Positions 33,848 to 43,314 of a DNA stretch of 53,155 nucleotides are shown here, piece after piece; the first letter of the stretch is position 1; every line of letters begins with the position of its first letter. Origin of the DNA: Deltaproteobacteria bacterium (GTDB lineage Bacteria > Myxococcota_A > UBA9042); assembly GCA_016875335.1 (NCBI GenBank), contig VGRO01000018.1, positions 1 to 53,155 on the forward strand. The letters run 5' to 3'. The position numbers and the translations under genes were made by a program. The notes beneath the pieces are model-generated. The model searched no databases. It was not told where the DNA came from and saw only the letters and a program-made list of their open reading frames with translations.

Positions 33848-36615
33848 AGAGATGCACCGCGGCGCCTGCGCAGGGCCAGCAGAATCAGGGCGGCGGCGGC
33901 CAGCCCTGACAGCCCGAGCGCGACGGTCGGGGTTCGGGCGGTAGTACAGCCGGGTGCATGTGCGGTGGGAGGGGCTTGGGCGGCAGCGGCCTTGGTGTCT
34001 GCGCTGGCGTCCGCGGCACCCTGCGCGCTCGCGGGCGCCGCTTGGTCGATGTCCAACCACTTGCCGTCGGGCGCCTGCACGTGCACCCCCGTGACTTCGG
34101 CCCAACGCAACGCTTTGCCCTGGTCGGCCGTGACTGCATCGGCCAGTTCAACGGCGTCGGCCTGGGTCTGGACCTCCAGGGCGATGCGCTGCACCGGTCC
34201 AGGCAGCTCAAACGACTGCTCGGCGCCGCCTACCTCGTTGAATTCGCGAATGACCTTTCGGTCGAACAGCAGCCGCGCCTTGGCCTCGATCGGCCGAAGG
34301 CTCTGGCGGTAGTTGAGCTTGACCGCCTTGGCCTGCCACGGCAGCCCGCGCTCGACCAGCAGCGTGCCGCCGACCACGACCTGGCGGGCCTCGATGCGCG
34401 CGCCGCCGGCTGGACGCAAGTCCACCCAGCCTTTGAGGTTTGCACTCGGATAGGTCCACCAGCCCGCGGCCCGCCAGCGCGCGGAGCGGACGGCGACAGC
34501 GGCCGGCGCCGTCTGCCAGCGATCCTTGTCGATCCGCAGGGTCCAGGCGATTTCGGGGTCCTTGGGCAACTCGTCCAGGGCGACGTCCAGCCCGAAGGGA
34601 CCGGTGTGGGCGGCCGGCAGGCTTTGCGAGGACCACACGACCTTGCGGCCCACTTCCAGCTCGGCGGTCAGGCCGTTGTCCGCGAGCCCTTTGTTGTCCA
34701 GGGCCACGGTTGCGGTCACCCGGTCGATAGGTGCAAGGGTGACGGAAGTCGCCGCGCGCACATGCCCCGTGGTCCACCAAGCCGGCGGATGGTGCAGCAG
34801 TGTCAACTGCATCCCGGTGTCGTCGGGCGCAGACGGCGTGACGTCGGCCACCAGGCCGTAGCTGCCAACGTGGTCGACCCGCCACGGTCCATCGACATCC
34901 ACGCCAGTGCGGCGAACGCGCAGGTCGAAAACCTGCGCGCGGAAATCGTCTGGCGCCGCGACAGGCTGGTCGGCGCGCACCTCGACCGCGACCTCCTGCC
35001 CCCACAGGCCGCTGGCGACCTGCTTGCCGGGCTTGTCCGCTGCGATTTCCGTCACACCCACGCGCAGGCGCAGGTGCACGCCGTCCGGAAGCTGCTCGGG
35101 CTGGCAGGTCCACTCGACTTGGTCAAACGGTTCCAGGACGTTGTGCTCGGCGCGGACCGCTCCGGCGATCGTACCCTGCGCGCGCACGTCCACGCCGTCG
35201 GGCTGGCGCAAGCCCGCTTGCCAGCCGGTCGCGGTCGGCGATGCCGTGAACCACCATGGGCCGCGCCGCACATGCACGGGGCCGAGTTCCGCCGAGGTCT
35301 CGACCGGCACCGTCACCTCCTTGAGGGCAGTGGTGTGCAGGCACAGGTGCGTGCCCTGGCCGAATTCGATGCGCTGTTCGCCGGTCGCTACGAACTGACC
35401 GAGGGTCTTGCCGTCGAGCGTCACCTCGGCCGCAAACGGCTGCGCACCAAAACTGTGCGCAATCGACGCGTACCCCTCGTCGAACGGGCCGATCAGCGGC
35501 GTCAGGCAACTGCTGACCTTGCCGGCGAGCGGATAGGGGTTGTCGGCGGGGTGGTGGTGGCGCACGGCCCAGCCCTCGGCCTCGGGAATGATCACCGCGA
35601 CGCCGCTATGTTCGACCTGTTGACTTTGCCACCCGGCGCTCGGCACCGGACCGGTGGCGCACAAAAACGCGCTCGGACCCAGGGTCGCGACCTTGGGGTG
35701 CGCATTGTCCTGCGCCTGGACCTTGACGGCGTGCGCCTTGCCGTCTTTGAGGGTCTTGGGCGTCGCCCACCAGAACCCGTGGCCCGGATGCTTGGGATGC
35801 GGCAGGTCGGCGGTTGCGGTCGCCAACACCGTTTCGCCCTCGCGCAAGCTGACCGGCACGGGTTTTGGCGTGTCCGGGTCTTTGGCCCAGCCTGCGACCG
35901 CCGAGCACGTCGCCTGCTCCAAAAGCCCCTGGGGCAGACACACGCAGTCCTTGGCGCACGTCGCGCACGATTCGCCGTTGTCGCAGGCGCCATTGCCGCA
36001 ACACGACCCGCAGTCCTTGGCGCAACTGCCACATACTTCGCCGTTGTCACATTTGCCGTTGCCACAGCAACTGCCGCAGTCGTTGGGGCAGTTCGCGCAG
36101 TTCTCGCCGCCCTCGCAATTGTTGTTCGGGCAGACAGGACCGGGAGGTGGCAGCCCTTTCTTGACGACAAAACCGCTGTTGAAATAGCTCTTGTCGTACG
36201 TCCACTTGCGCATGCCGTAGTTGCACGTGCCGCAGCAGTTCATTTCGCTGACGGTGATCTTGTTGCCGTTGACGCTCTCGACCCAGGCCACGTGGCCGTA
36301 TTGCCCCTTGGTGCTGGTCGCGATGCTGCCGGGCACCGGGTTGGCCAGCACCTGGTAGTTGCCGTTCTTGCTGGCGTAGCTCGCCCAGGTGTTGGCGTTG
36401 CCCCATCCGGGCAGGCCGACCTTCCAGTTGCAGCACGCCGCCTTCCAGGCCCACCAGGTGCAGTTGCTGCCATTGCTGCAGCACGGGTAGGGGTTGTTGG
36501 CGCCGCACTGGCAATCGTCTTTCTGGTTACCGCACTGCGAGACCGCCCAAACCTGCGCGGGCGCTGAAAGGGCCAGCGCGAGGGCGACCGCGCAAACGGC
36601 GCTCGGCGCGTTCAT
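33844..36615 (-). CDS. CHAP-domain, Cys-rich-repeat surface protein with MYXO-CTERM-like tail
   Basis: 923 aa from the ATG at 36615. Signal peptide 1-24. A CHAP domain covers about 25-165, with the likely nucleophile Cys in NCTWWAW and His in YGHVAWVE; CHAP enzymes are peptidoglycan amidases/endopeptidases. Next come three Cys-rich units of the form CGNGxCDNGExCxxCxxDC (Myxococcus Cys-rich repeat), then a large beta-rich region of about 600 residues without known family. The end is GCTTARTPTVALG followed by a membrane helix and RRRRG, the MYXO-CTERM sorting pattern. Start overlaps the upstream gene by 4 nt (ATGA). Confidence 0.82.
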   Translation of the reverse strand: MNAPSAVCAVALALALSAPAQVWAVSQCGNQKDDCQCGANNPYPCCSNGSNCTWWAWKAACCNWKVGLPGWGNANTWASYASKNGNYQVLANPVPGSIATSTKGQYGHVAWVESVNGNKITVSEMNCCGTCNYGMRKWTYDKSYFNSGFVVKKGLPPPGPVCPNNNCEGGENCANCPNDCGSCCGNGKCDNGEVCGSCAKDCGSCCGNGACDNGESCATCAKDCVCLPQGLLEQATCSAVAGWAKDPDTPKPVPVSLREGETVLATATADLPHPKHPGHGFWWATPKTLKDGKAHAVKVQAQDNAHPKVATLGPSAFLCATGPVPSAGWQSQQVEHSGVAVIIPEAEGWAVRHHHPADNPYPLAGKVSSCLTPLIGPFDEGYASIAHSFGAQPFAAEVTLDGKTLGQFVATGEQRIEFGQGTHLCLHTTALKEVTVPVETSAELGPVHVRRGPWWFTASPTATGWQAGLRQPDGVDVRAQGTIAGAVRAEHNVLEPFDQVEWTCQPEQLPDGVHLRLRVGVTEIAADKPGKQVASGLWGQEVAVEVRADQPVAAPDDFRAQVFDLRVRRTGVDVDGPWRVDHVGSYGLVADVTPSAPDDTGMQLTLLHHPPAWWTTGHVRAATSVTLAPIDRVTATVALDNKGLADNGLTAELEVGRKVVWSSQSLPAAHTGPFGLDVALDELPKDPEIAWTLRIDKDRWQTAPAAVAVRSARWRAAGWWTYPSANLKGWVDLRPAGGARIEARQVVVGGTLLVERGLPWQAKAVKLNYRQSLRPIEAKARLLFDRKVIREFNEVGGAEQSFELPGPVQRIALEVQTQADAVELADAVTADQGKALRWAEVTGVHVQAPDGKWLDIDQAAPASAQGAADASADTKAAAAQAPPTAHAPGCTTARTPTVALGLSGLAAAALILLALRRRRGASL

Positions 36616-37157
36616 GGCGCCCCCGCGTTGGCCAGACCGGCGAGGACCGCATCGCAGCGCGCACGTGCGACAGCGTCGGGCAAGATGCACGCGACGTGCA
36701 GCAGCCGAGGGCCAGCGGCGACGAAAGCGACGGAGCGGGCGTGGCTTTGCGGTGAGGCCGGGACATCTCCGCGCAGGGCCTTCCAGCGCGGCAAGCCGAT
36801 ACCGACGGGCCGCATCGGGACCGACCGTGCGAGGTCTTTCCAGGCGACCGCGACCCAATCTGCCGCGGAGGACGCGCGCGGGTTGGCGTACACCTCCACG
36901 CGCACAGCCTCAACCCCGCTGGAGGACAACGTGACCTGTGCGAGCCACTGGCCCGGGCCGGCGTCGGCGGCCGACTCGACCTTTCCAACCAGCGCGTCGA
37001 CCACTGGCACGGCGATGCCGGCGGCGTGCAGCGGTTTGGCTGACGTGCTGTGGCCGCGCGGACCTTCGGCAGACCACGCGGAAGACGCGCCGAGGGGCAC
37101 ACACATCAAGAGCAGCGCCCTTGCGCCAAGGGCCGATTTCGAAGACGGGCGAGCCAT
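36612..37157 (-). CDS. secreted protein of unknown function
   Basis: 181 aa from the ATG at 37157, with GGAGG upstream. Sec-type signal peptide (ARALLLMCVPLGASSAWSA). The mature part of about 150 residues resembles small periplasmic proteins that handle stress or degradation signals only loosely; no family is assigned. Translationally coupled to the CHAP surface protein. A palindromic repeat begins 41 nt upstream of the start, so its promoter must lie in or beyond that repeat. Confidence 0.65.
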   Translation of the reverse strand: MARPSSKSALGARALLLMCVPLGASSAWSAEGPRGHSTSAKPLHAAGIAVPVVDALVGKVESAADAGPGQWLAQVTLSSSGVEAVRVEVYANPRASSAADWVAVAWKDLARSVPMRPVGIGLPRWKALRGDVPASPQSHARSVAFVAAGPRLLHVACILPDAVARARCDAVLAGLANAGAP

Positions 37158-37197
37158 GGGCCGACCTCCGCGCGGACCGGCCGCGCTGCGACGCGGG

Positions 37198-37421
37198 CTA
37201 GTAGGCGAAACCCCAAATTCGCATCGGGATACGGGCCGTGATGCCACAACAATTCCTCAATCGGTTTCGCCTACTAGCTGCTTGTTGCGTGAAGGGGGCT
37301 CGCAGCCCCCTCGAGCGCCCATGCGCGCTCACCCCCGCGTCCGGCCGCAGCCGCGGCCGGAAGTACCTCGGCCCTGTTGCGCACCGGAACCCGGCGCGAA
37401 CTTCGGGCCTGAGGTACTAGG
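37198..37421. repeat. 224-bp palindromic element, copy A
   Basis: Matches 39073-39296 in the same orientation with 6 differences in 224 bp. It starts CTAGTA and ends TACTAGG (6-bp terminal inversion). Inside are an inverted repeat CTAGTAGGCGAAACC/GGTTTCGCCTACTAG, AGGGGGCT-CGC-AGCCCCCT, TCCGGCCGC/GCGGCCGGA, and AGTACCTC.../...GAGGTACT. Non-coding; a MITE-like or REP-like element. Confidence 0.85.
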
Positions 37422-37855
37422 ATACTCCAGGGGGCTGGGTTGACAACGGGAACCGGCAGTTGCGGTCAGGGCGCATGTGTCGGCGCCGGGTGCAGTTGCG
37501 TCGCCGCCCTTGCGGCCACACCGAACGACCGACCCGTGGGGCGCCGGTCGTCGCAAACCCACGCTTCCCGGGTGCGCGAAGGCGGGTTGCGACAGCGCGA
37601 AAGCGCAGCGCCGCAGCGACCCATCGACTTGCTTTGTCACAGTCCCTTGATTAGCGTCGCCACCCCACCCCTCGGAAGCCGCTGCACTGTGCGCAACCCG
37701 ACGACCGACAGTCTGAAATCCGATGGCGCCGCCCGACCGCGGTGTGCGATGACCCCTGGCGGCACCCACCAGCGGACCCGCAGTGCCGCGCGCAGATTGG
37801 GGCGTGCTCCGCAGCAATCGCGGTCCGTTTGTGGCCGCGGACACGACCGGCCCTG
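37422..37855. other. 434-nt intergenic region
   Basis: Open frames on both strands lack coding bias and recognisable protein features. It should contain the promoter of the SGNH hydrolase gene, but no clear -35/-10 pair was found. Confidence 0.35.
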
Positions 37856-38971
37856 ATGCCAGACGCGAATCCAGCAACCGCCGACATCGGTCGGACCGCC
37901 GAGCCCAGGTGGACGCGCAAAGTCGCACTGCTGGCGTTCGCGACGCTGCTGTCGTTGGCGGTCGTCGAGGGGCTGCTGCGCGTAGCGTGGAACAACCCGT
38001 ACCGCGGCGAAGCACCAGAGCGCTATCTGCTGGCGCGGATGCAGCACGCACACGTGGACCAGCAGTGGCGACGCGACGCCATCGACGCGCGCAACCCCGT
38101 CGTCCAGTTCCAGACCGACGACCGCGGCTACATCCTTCCATCGCGCCGCTTCGAACACCCGGAATTGACCCTGGCGTTCCTTGGCGGCTCCACCACCGAG
38201 TGCTCTGCCGTACGGCCCGATCGCCGGTGGCCGCATGTCGTCAGCGAGCAGCTCGAGGCTGCCGGATTGAAGGTCAACGCACTCAATGCCGGCCGCTCGG
38301 GCAACACGCTTCACGACGCCTTGAACAACTGGATCAACCACGTATCGGAGGACCGGCCGGACGTCGTGGTGGTGATGCACGTCGTCAACGACGCCGGCCT
38401 GCTGGCCGCCGCGGGCGACTACCGGTCACGCGGCTACCTGGCCAACGGCCTGGCGATTGGCGCGCGGACCGCATTGCAGGACCTTTCGTCGGTCTGCAGT
38501 TTCGCGGGCCTCGTCCGCCGCGTCGCGACCACGTCCGCGCCAGCGCAAGCCACTCGGGGTGCCATGGCGCAGCGGGAGCAACTGCGGATCGGCGACCTCT
38601 CGCCCTATCGACAGCGGTTGGTCGCGATGGTGCGCAGCGTCCGCGCATTCGGCGCCGCTCCCGTCCTGGTCACAGAGCCGCTTGCCACGATGCGCAATTC
38701 TCTGACCCCGGATTGGGCCAACGGACCCGCCCAGGACGCTCTGAATCAGCAGGTGCGCGAGGTTGCGCTGGCCGAGGGCGTGACCCTGGTGGATCTCGCC
38801 GCCCATGTGGAGCGCGAGGTGCCGGGGTTCAACGTGCCCAACCAAATGTTCTACGACGGCATGCACGTCAACGACCACGGCGGCCTCATCTACGGGGCCC
38901 ATGTGGCCAAGACCCTGCTGCCCTGGCTGCGCGAGTTGGTCGACCGCAAGCGTGCGGGCGCCGCGCGCTAG
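37856..38971 (+). CDS. membrane-anchored SGNH/GDSL hydrolase
   Basis: 371 aa from the ATG at 37856. One N-terminal membrane helix (VALLAFATLLSLAVVEGLL). The catalytic blocks follow: FLGGSTTEC (block I Ser), NAGRSGNT (Gly), VVVMHVVNDAG (Asn) and YDGMHVNDHGG (Asp and His). The active site faces the periplasm. Such proteins act as esterases or acyltransferases on cell-wall polymers, exopolysaccharides or lipids; the substrate here is unknown. Downstream is the hairpin array. Confidence 0.82.
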   Translation: MPDANPATADIGRTAEPRWTRKVALLAFATLLSLAVVEGLLRVAWNNPYRGEAPERYLLARMQHAHVDQQWRRDAIDARNPVVQFQTDDRGYILPSRRFEHPELTLAFLGGSTTECSAVRPDRRWPHVVSEQLEAAGLKVNALNAGRSGNTLHDALNNWINHVSEDRPDVVVVMHVVNDAGLLAAAGDYRSRGYLANGLAIGARTALQDLSSVCSFAGLVRRVATTSAPAQATRGAMAQREQLRIGDLSPYRQRLVAMVRSVRAFGAAPVLVTEPLATMRNSLTPDWANGPAQDALNQQVREVALAEGVTLVDLAAHVEREVPGFNVPNQMFYDGMHVNDHGGLIYGAHVAKTLLPWLRELVDRKRAGAAR

Positions 38972-39430
38972 CGGCCCGTCGGACGATGGTCCGACAGTCT
39001 CCCGGAAGCGCGGCGCCCGCTTGGAGCCTGTCGGTGAAACGCCAGAATCGCGAGATTCTGGCCGACAGGCTCCTAGTAGGCGAAACCCCAAATTCGCACC
39101 GGGATACGGGCCGTGATGCCACAACAATTCTTCAATCGGTTTCGCCTACTAGCTGCTCGTTGCGTGAAGGGGGCTCGCAGCCCCCTCGCGCGCCCATGCG
39201 CGCTCACCCCCGCGTCCGGCCGCAGCCGCGGCCGGAAGTACCTCGGCCCGGTTGCGCGCCGGAACCCGGCGCGAACTTCGGGCCTGAGGTACTAGGCAGG
39301 CCGCGGCTGCGGCCTGCCAGCGACCGAAACTGCCTGAATTCACTTCAGGCAGTTCTTGGTCGCTGCCCCAATCGCAACCAGCACGGAGCCTGTTGGACGA
39401 TAGTCCGACAGGCTCCTGGCGCCTGGCTCT
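38972..39430. repeat. tandem array of palindromes (REP-like), including element copy B at 39073-39296
   Basis: At least eight hairpins back to back. GTCGGAC/GTCCGAC (38978-38995). GGAGCCTGTCGG/CCGACAGGCTCC (39023-39073) enclosing CCAGAATC/GATTCTGG. The 224-bp element (39073-39296) with its four stems. GGCAGGCCGC/GCGGCCTGCC (39296-39319). AGCGACC...GGTCGCT (39319-39364) enclosing AACTGCCTGAA/TTCAGGCAGTT. GGAGCCTGT/ACAGGCTCC (39385-39416). The GGAGCCTGT...ACAGGCTCC unit recurs, so it is a repeat family of its own. The array may also terminate transcription from the SGNH gene. Confidence 0.85.
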
Positions 39431-39551
39431 TGCCGGCGCCTGCCGTGATCCCAAAACGGCCCGTCCGGTCCCCCAGAGGAGCGCGCCGTCTGCCATAGGA
39501 TTGTCCGCACGGTCATGCGGTCGTCACGTTTTCGCCCAAAAACCGCCGAAA

Positions 39552-39565
39552 TTGATCTGGATCAA
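39552..39565 (+). promoter_or_regulatory. perfect FNR/ANR box
   Basis: TTGAT-CTGG-ATCAA matches the FNR consensus TTGATnnnnATCAA exactly. It is centred about 60-64 bp upstream of the start expected from the -10 TAGAAT (39611-39616), the class I activation position. No good -35 accompanies it, consistent with activator dependence. Predicts induction of the cbb3 operon at low O2. Confidence 0.85.
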
Positions 39566-39659
39566 CTGACAACCCCTCCCAGGTCAAGGCAGGGCCCGGC
39601 GGTCCCGGGCTAGAATCCGCCCAGCCGGCGAGCCACCGCCCGCCGGTCGGGAGGAGACG

Positions 39660-40094
39660 ATGGCCAGCGACCGAAAAATCCACAGCACCCGGCCCGCTGC
39701 TACCGATCCGCGCCTGCAGACGCTGGCCGGCCTGCCCGGCGTGGTCGAACTCGACCTGAGCCGGGGCGAAACGCTGATGCACATCGAGCACCTTCCCAAG
39801 GGCGCCTACGTATTCACCGATGGCGGGCTGACGCTGACCGCCGCTTGTGGCTGCTCGCAGGCCGTGGACACCCACAGCGGCAAGAGCCTGGTCGGCTGGT
39901 TCGTGTTTCCCAGCATTGCCGAAATGAACGACCCCGCGGGGCGGACCGCTGTGTTGCGGCGCCAGAGCCGGGCGATGTACGTGCCGCGCAGCTTGTTCCT
40001 GCTCGGCGACACCGCCGGCGCGCTCGTCGGCAGTTGGTTCTTGCGCGAAGTGTCGCTGCGCGCACAACCGGAACCCGCGGGCATCCACGGGTAG
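39660..40094 (+). CDS. cyclic-nucleotide-binding-domain-like protein (no HTH)
   Basis: 144 aa, with GGGAGGAG just upstream of the ATG. The order LPKGAYVFTDGGLTLT, GWFVFPSIAEMND, and AVLRRQSRAMYVPRSLF recalls the beta-barrel of CRP/FNR-type cNMP domains. There is no C-terminal helix-turn-helix, so it is not a standard transcription factor. First gene behind the FNR box and 24 nt before ccoN. It could be a sensor or assembly factor for the oxidase; this is inference. Confidence 0.5.
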   Translation: MASDRKIHSTRPAATDPRLQTLAGLPGVVELDLSRGETLMHIEHLPKGAYVFTDGGLTLTAACGCSQAVDTHSGKSLVGWFVFPSIAEMNDPAGRTAVLRRQSRAMYVPRSLFLLGDTAGALVGSWFLREVSLRAQPEPAGIHG

Positions 40095-40118
40095 ACCAGC
40101 ATCTTGGAGGGCAACGTC

Positions 40119-42350
40119 ATGTCCGAATCAACCACCGCACCGCAATCGGCCACGCCGCCCCCGGCGGGCCTCGAACGCTTCACCTACTTCGACGCCCCCG
40201 TGCGCGCGTTCGCCGCGGCCACGGTCCTGTGGGGCATCGTTGGCATGCTGGTCGGGCTGGTGATCGCCAGCCAACTGGCGTTCCCCCAACTCAACGTCGG
40301 CTGGCTGCACTTTGGCCGGTTGCGCCCGCTGCACACCAATGCCGTCATCTTCGCGTTTGCCGGCAACGCCATCTTCACGGGCATCTACTATTCGATGCAA
40401 CGGCTGCTCAAGGCGCGGGTGTTTTCCGACGGCCTGACCTGGTTCCACTTCTGGGGCTGGCAGGCCATCATCGTCTCAGCCGCCCTGACCTTGCCGCTCG
40501 GCATCACCAGTGGCAAAGAATACGCAGAGTTGGAGTGGCCGATCGACATCGCCATCGCGGTGGTGTGGGTCGCCTTTGCGGTCAACCTCTTCGGGACCAT
40601 CGCCAAAAGGCGCGAGCGCCACCTGTACGTCGCCATCTGGTTCTACCTGTCGTGCATCCTGGCCGTGGCGGTGCTGCACATCTTCAACAGCCTCGCGGTG
40701 CCAGCGTCGTGGTTCAAGTCGTATTCGCTGTACGCCGGGGCACAGGACGCCTTCATGCAGTGGTGGTACGGCCACAACGCCGTCGCCTTCTTTCTGACCA
40801 CGCCGTTCCTGGGCCTGATGTACTACTTCATGCCCAAGGCCGCGGAACGGCCAGTGTTTTCGTACCGGCTGTCGATCGTGCACTTCTGGTCGATCGTTTT
40901 CCTGTACATGTGGGCCGGGCCGCACCACCTGCATTACACGGCTCTACCCGAGTGGGCCTCGACGCTCGGCATGGTGTTCTCGGTGATGCTGTGGATGCCG
41001 AGTTGGGGCGGCATGATCAACGGCCTGCTGACCTTGCGCGGCGCCTGGAACAAGGTGTCCGACGACCCGGTGCTCAAGTTCTTCGTCGCGGGCGTCACCT
41101 TCTACGGCATGAGCACCTTCGAGGGGCCGATGATGTCGGTCAAGTCGGTCAATGCGCTCAGTCACTACACGGACTGGACCATCGCCCATGTGCACTCGGG
41201 CGCGCTCGGCTGGAACGGCTTTATCACCTTCGGCATGTTGTACTGGCTGGCGCCGCGCCTGTTCCAGACCGAGCTTTTCAGCAAAAAGCTTGCGACCTTG
41301 CACTTCTGGCTGGGCACGGTGGGCCTGCTGGTCTATGTGCTGTCCATGTACACGGCCGGCGTGACCCAGGGCCTGATGTGGCGCGCGTTCGACGAGACCG
41401 GCCGCTTGCAGTACCCGGACTTTGTCGAGACGGTCACCCGGTTGATGCCCATGTACTACATCCGCATCGTCGGCGGCACGCTGTACTTTGCCGGCGTGGT
41501 GCTCGGCGGCTACAACCTGCTCAGGACCTGGCAAGGGCGCCCGTCGGTGTACGCGGATGCCGTTGCCGAGGCCGCGCCGCTCGCCAAGGACTGGACCGAC
41601 CCGCATCCGCCCAAGCCGGGCATCTTCGAGTGGGGCTGGCACCGCGGCTGGGAGCGCAACGGCCTTGTGTTCTCGGTGGTCACCGCTGGCGCAGTCATCG
41701 TGGCGTCGCTTTTCGAGATCATCCCGACGTTCGTGCTCGACAGCAACATCCCGACCATCGCCGCAGTCCAGCCGTACACGCCGCTCGAACTCGCGGGCCG
41801 CGAGATCTACATCGCCGAGGGCTGCTACAACTGCCACAGCCAGATGGTGCGCCCGCTGCGCAGCGAGACAGAACGCTACGGCGAGTACAGCAAGCCCGGC
41901 GAGTTCGTGTACGACCACCCCTTCCAGTGGGGTTCGCGCCGCATCGGCCCGGACCTGCACCGCGTCGGCGGCAAGTACCCGGATCTGTGGCATGTCCGCC
42001 ACATGGAGAATCCGCAGACCGTCCATGCGCAAAGCGTGATGCCGGCGTTCGGCTGGCTGTTGACCCAGGACCTGGACTGGAACTCCGTGCAGAAGAACGT
42101 GGACGCCATGGCCATGCTCGGCGTGCCCTACGGTCAAGACGTGCTGGCCGGCAAGGCCGTCGAAAGCGCCAAGGCCCAGGCCACGGCCATTGCCGAGCGC
42201 GTGCACAAGGACGGCGGCCCGGCCGACCTGCAAGGCAAACAGATTACCGCGCTGGTCGCCTACCTGCAGCGGCTCGGCACGGACATCGCGGTCAAGTCCG
42301 AGGCCCCCAAGCACGCCTCGGCGGCACCCGCGCCCAGGGGGACGCCATGA
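40119..42350 (+). CDS. ccoNO: cbb3-type cytochrome c oxidase, fused subunits I and II (CcoN-CcoO)
   Basis: 743 aa from the ATG at 40119 (GGAGGG upstream). Residues 1 to about 475 are CcoN: a 12-helix haem-copper subunit with [21 protein letters not shown] and [12 protein letters not shown] supplying CuB and haem ligands. After a linker and one helix ([16 protein letters not shown]), the CcoO domain carries one haem c site, [13 protein letters not shown]. ccoN and ccoO are usually separate adjacent genes; here one frame runs through without a stop. The complex reduces O2 with high affinity and pumps protons across the cytoplasmic membrane. Confidence 0.93.
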   Translation: MSESTTAPQSATPPPAGLERFTYFDAPVRAFAAATVLWGIVGMLVGLVIASQLAFPQLNVGWLHFGRLRPLHTNAVIFAFAGNAIFTGIYYSMQRLLKARVFSDGLTWFHFWGWQAIIVSAALTLPLGITSGKEYAELEWPIDIAIAVVWVAFAVNLFGTIAKRRERHLYVAIWFYLSCILAVAVLHIFNSLAVPASWFKSYSLYAGAQDAFMQWWYGHNAVAFFLTTPFLGLMYYFMPKAAERPVFSYRLSIVHFWSIVFLYMWAGPHHLHYTALPEWASTLGMVFSVMLWMPSWGGMINGLLTLRGAWNKVSDDPVLKFFVAGVTFYGMSTFEGPMMSVKSVNALSHYTDWTIAHVHSGALGWNGFITFGMLYWLAPRLFQTELFSKKLATLHFWLGTVGLLVYVLSMYTAGVTQGLMWRAFDETGRLQYPDFVETVTRLMPMYYIRIVGGTLYFAGVVLGGYNLLRTWQGRPSVYADAVAEAAPLAKDWTDPHPPKPGIFEWGWHRGWERNGLVFSVVTAGAVIVASLFEIIPTFVLDSNIPTIAAVQPYTPLELAGREIYIAEGCYNCHSQMVRPLRSETERYGEYSKPGEFVYDHPFQWGSRRIGPDLHRVGGKYPDLWHVRHMENPQTVHAQSVMPAFGWLLTQDLDWNSVQKNVDAMAMLGVPYGQDVLAGKAVESAKAQATAIAERVHKDGGPADLQGKQITALVAYLQRLGTDIAVKSEAPKHASAAPAPRGTP

Positions 42351-42544
42351 AAAGCGACATCATGGGCCACGCCAACCTGTGGGGCTGGGCGGTCGCGGCA
42401 TTGGTGCTGTTCTGCCTCGTGTTCGCGACGCAGGTCTGGCGCACCTTTGCGGCCCGCAACAAGGCCGAGTTCGACCGCGCCGCCGGTCTGCCGCTCGCGG
42501 ACGGCACGCTCGGTTCCCAGCCTGAACATCCCAACGCCCCTTAG
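42347..42544 (+). CDS. ccoQ: cbb3 oxidase subunit CcoQ
   Basis: 65 aa, overlapping the ccoNO stop by 4 nt (ATGA). One membrane helix ([20 protein letters not shown]) followed by a short charged cytoplasmic tail, as in FixQ/CcoQ, which stabilises CcoP in the complex. Identification rests on size, topology and position. Confidence 0.75.
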   Translation: MKSDIMGHANLWGWAVAALVLFCLVFATQVWRTFAARNKAEFDRAAGLPLADGTLGSQPEHPNAP

Positions 42545-42554
42545 AGGAGGCTCC

Positions 42555-43109
42555 ATGGCAACGCAAAACGATCGACTGATGGACCACGACTACGACGGCA
42601 TCGAGGAGTACGACAACCCGATGCCCGGCTGGTGGACGGCGCTTTTCTGGGTCACCATCGTTTTTTCGGCCGGCTACTGGTTCTACTACCACACCATGGG
42701 CACCGGCACCGTGGTCGCCGATGAGTACGCGGCAGACATGCAGGAGCTGCAGGCCCTGCAAAAGAAATTCGCCTTGCCCGAGCGGTCGGAGGACGAGCTC
42801 AAGGCGATGGTCGCCGACCCGCAAGTCGTGCAGACCGGCGCGGCCAAGTTCAAGGAGGTGTGCGCCGCGTGCCATGGCGAACAGGGCGAGGGCAAGATTG
42901 GCCCCAACCTCACCGACGACGCCTGGCTGCACGGCGGCTCGCTCCGCGCCATCTACGCGAGCATCGGCAACGGTGTCCCCGCCAAGGGTATGCCGGCGTG
43001 GGGCCGCGTGCTCAAACACAGCGACACCCAGGCGGTGGCGGCGTTCGTCGGCTCACTCAAGGGCAAGAAGGTGCCCGGCAAGGCGGCGCAGGGCACGGTC
43101 GAGCCGTGA
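42555..43109 (+). CDS. ccoP: cbb3 oxidase subunit CcoP, mono-haem form
   Basis: 184 aa from an ATG preceded by AGGAGG. The N-terminal CcoP_N region (DHDYDGIEEYDNPMPGWW and one membrane helix) is followed by a single cytochrome c domain, VCAACHGEQGEGKIGPNLTD, with the Met ligand in KGMPAWG. Standard CcoP has two haem c sites and about 300 residues; one whole domain is missing. It should still pass electrons to CcoO. The dispersed repeat begins just after its stop, and the 9-bp palindrome at 43118-43136 may end transcription. Confidence 0.88.
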   Translation: MATQNDRLMDHDYDGIEEYDNPMPGWWTALFWVTIVFSAGYWFYYHTMGTGTVVADEYAADMQELQALQKKFALPERSEDELKAMVADPQVVQTGAAKFKEVCAACHGEQGEGKIGPNLTDDAWLHGGSLRAIYASIGNGVPAKGMPAWGRVLKHSDTQAVAAFVGSLKGKKVPGKAAQGTVEP

Positions 43110-43117
43110 ATTTGTAA

Positions 43118-43296
43118 ACACCCTCTGAGAGGGTGTATGCAAAAGAGCGCCGACTGCGGCTCAGGATGCATCCCGGCATGCATTATTGCTCCTTGCTCCC
43201 TCCCTGCGACGTACCCGAAGCACGCCTCAGTCGGTCGCCGCGTCGCGCCTCGCCTTCCGGGCGCCTCCTGACCCTCTTATCCGGCGTATTTCGAAT
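43118..43296. repeat. dispersed repeat, copy 2, between ccoP and ccoG
   Basis: The core 43225-43296 is the inverted match of 14293-14364 (67 of 72 identical). The outer end carries ACACCCTCT-G-AGAGGGTGT (43118-43136). An internal GCATGCCGGGATGC-type palindrome lies near 43165-43180. It separates the oxidase structural genes from the assembly genes. Confidence 0.7.
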
Positions 43297-43314
43297 CCAG
43301 CCTTTGAGGGCCAA

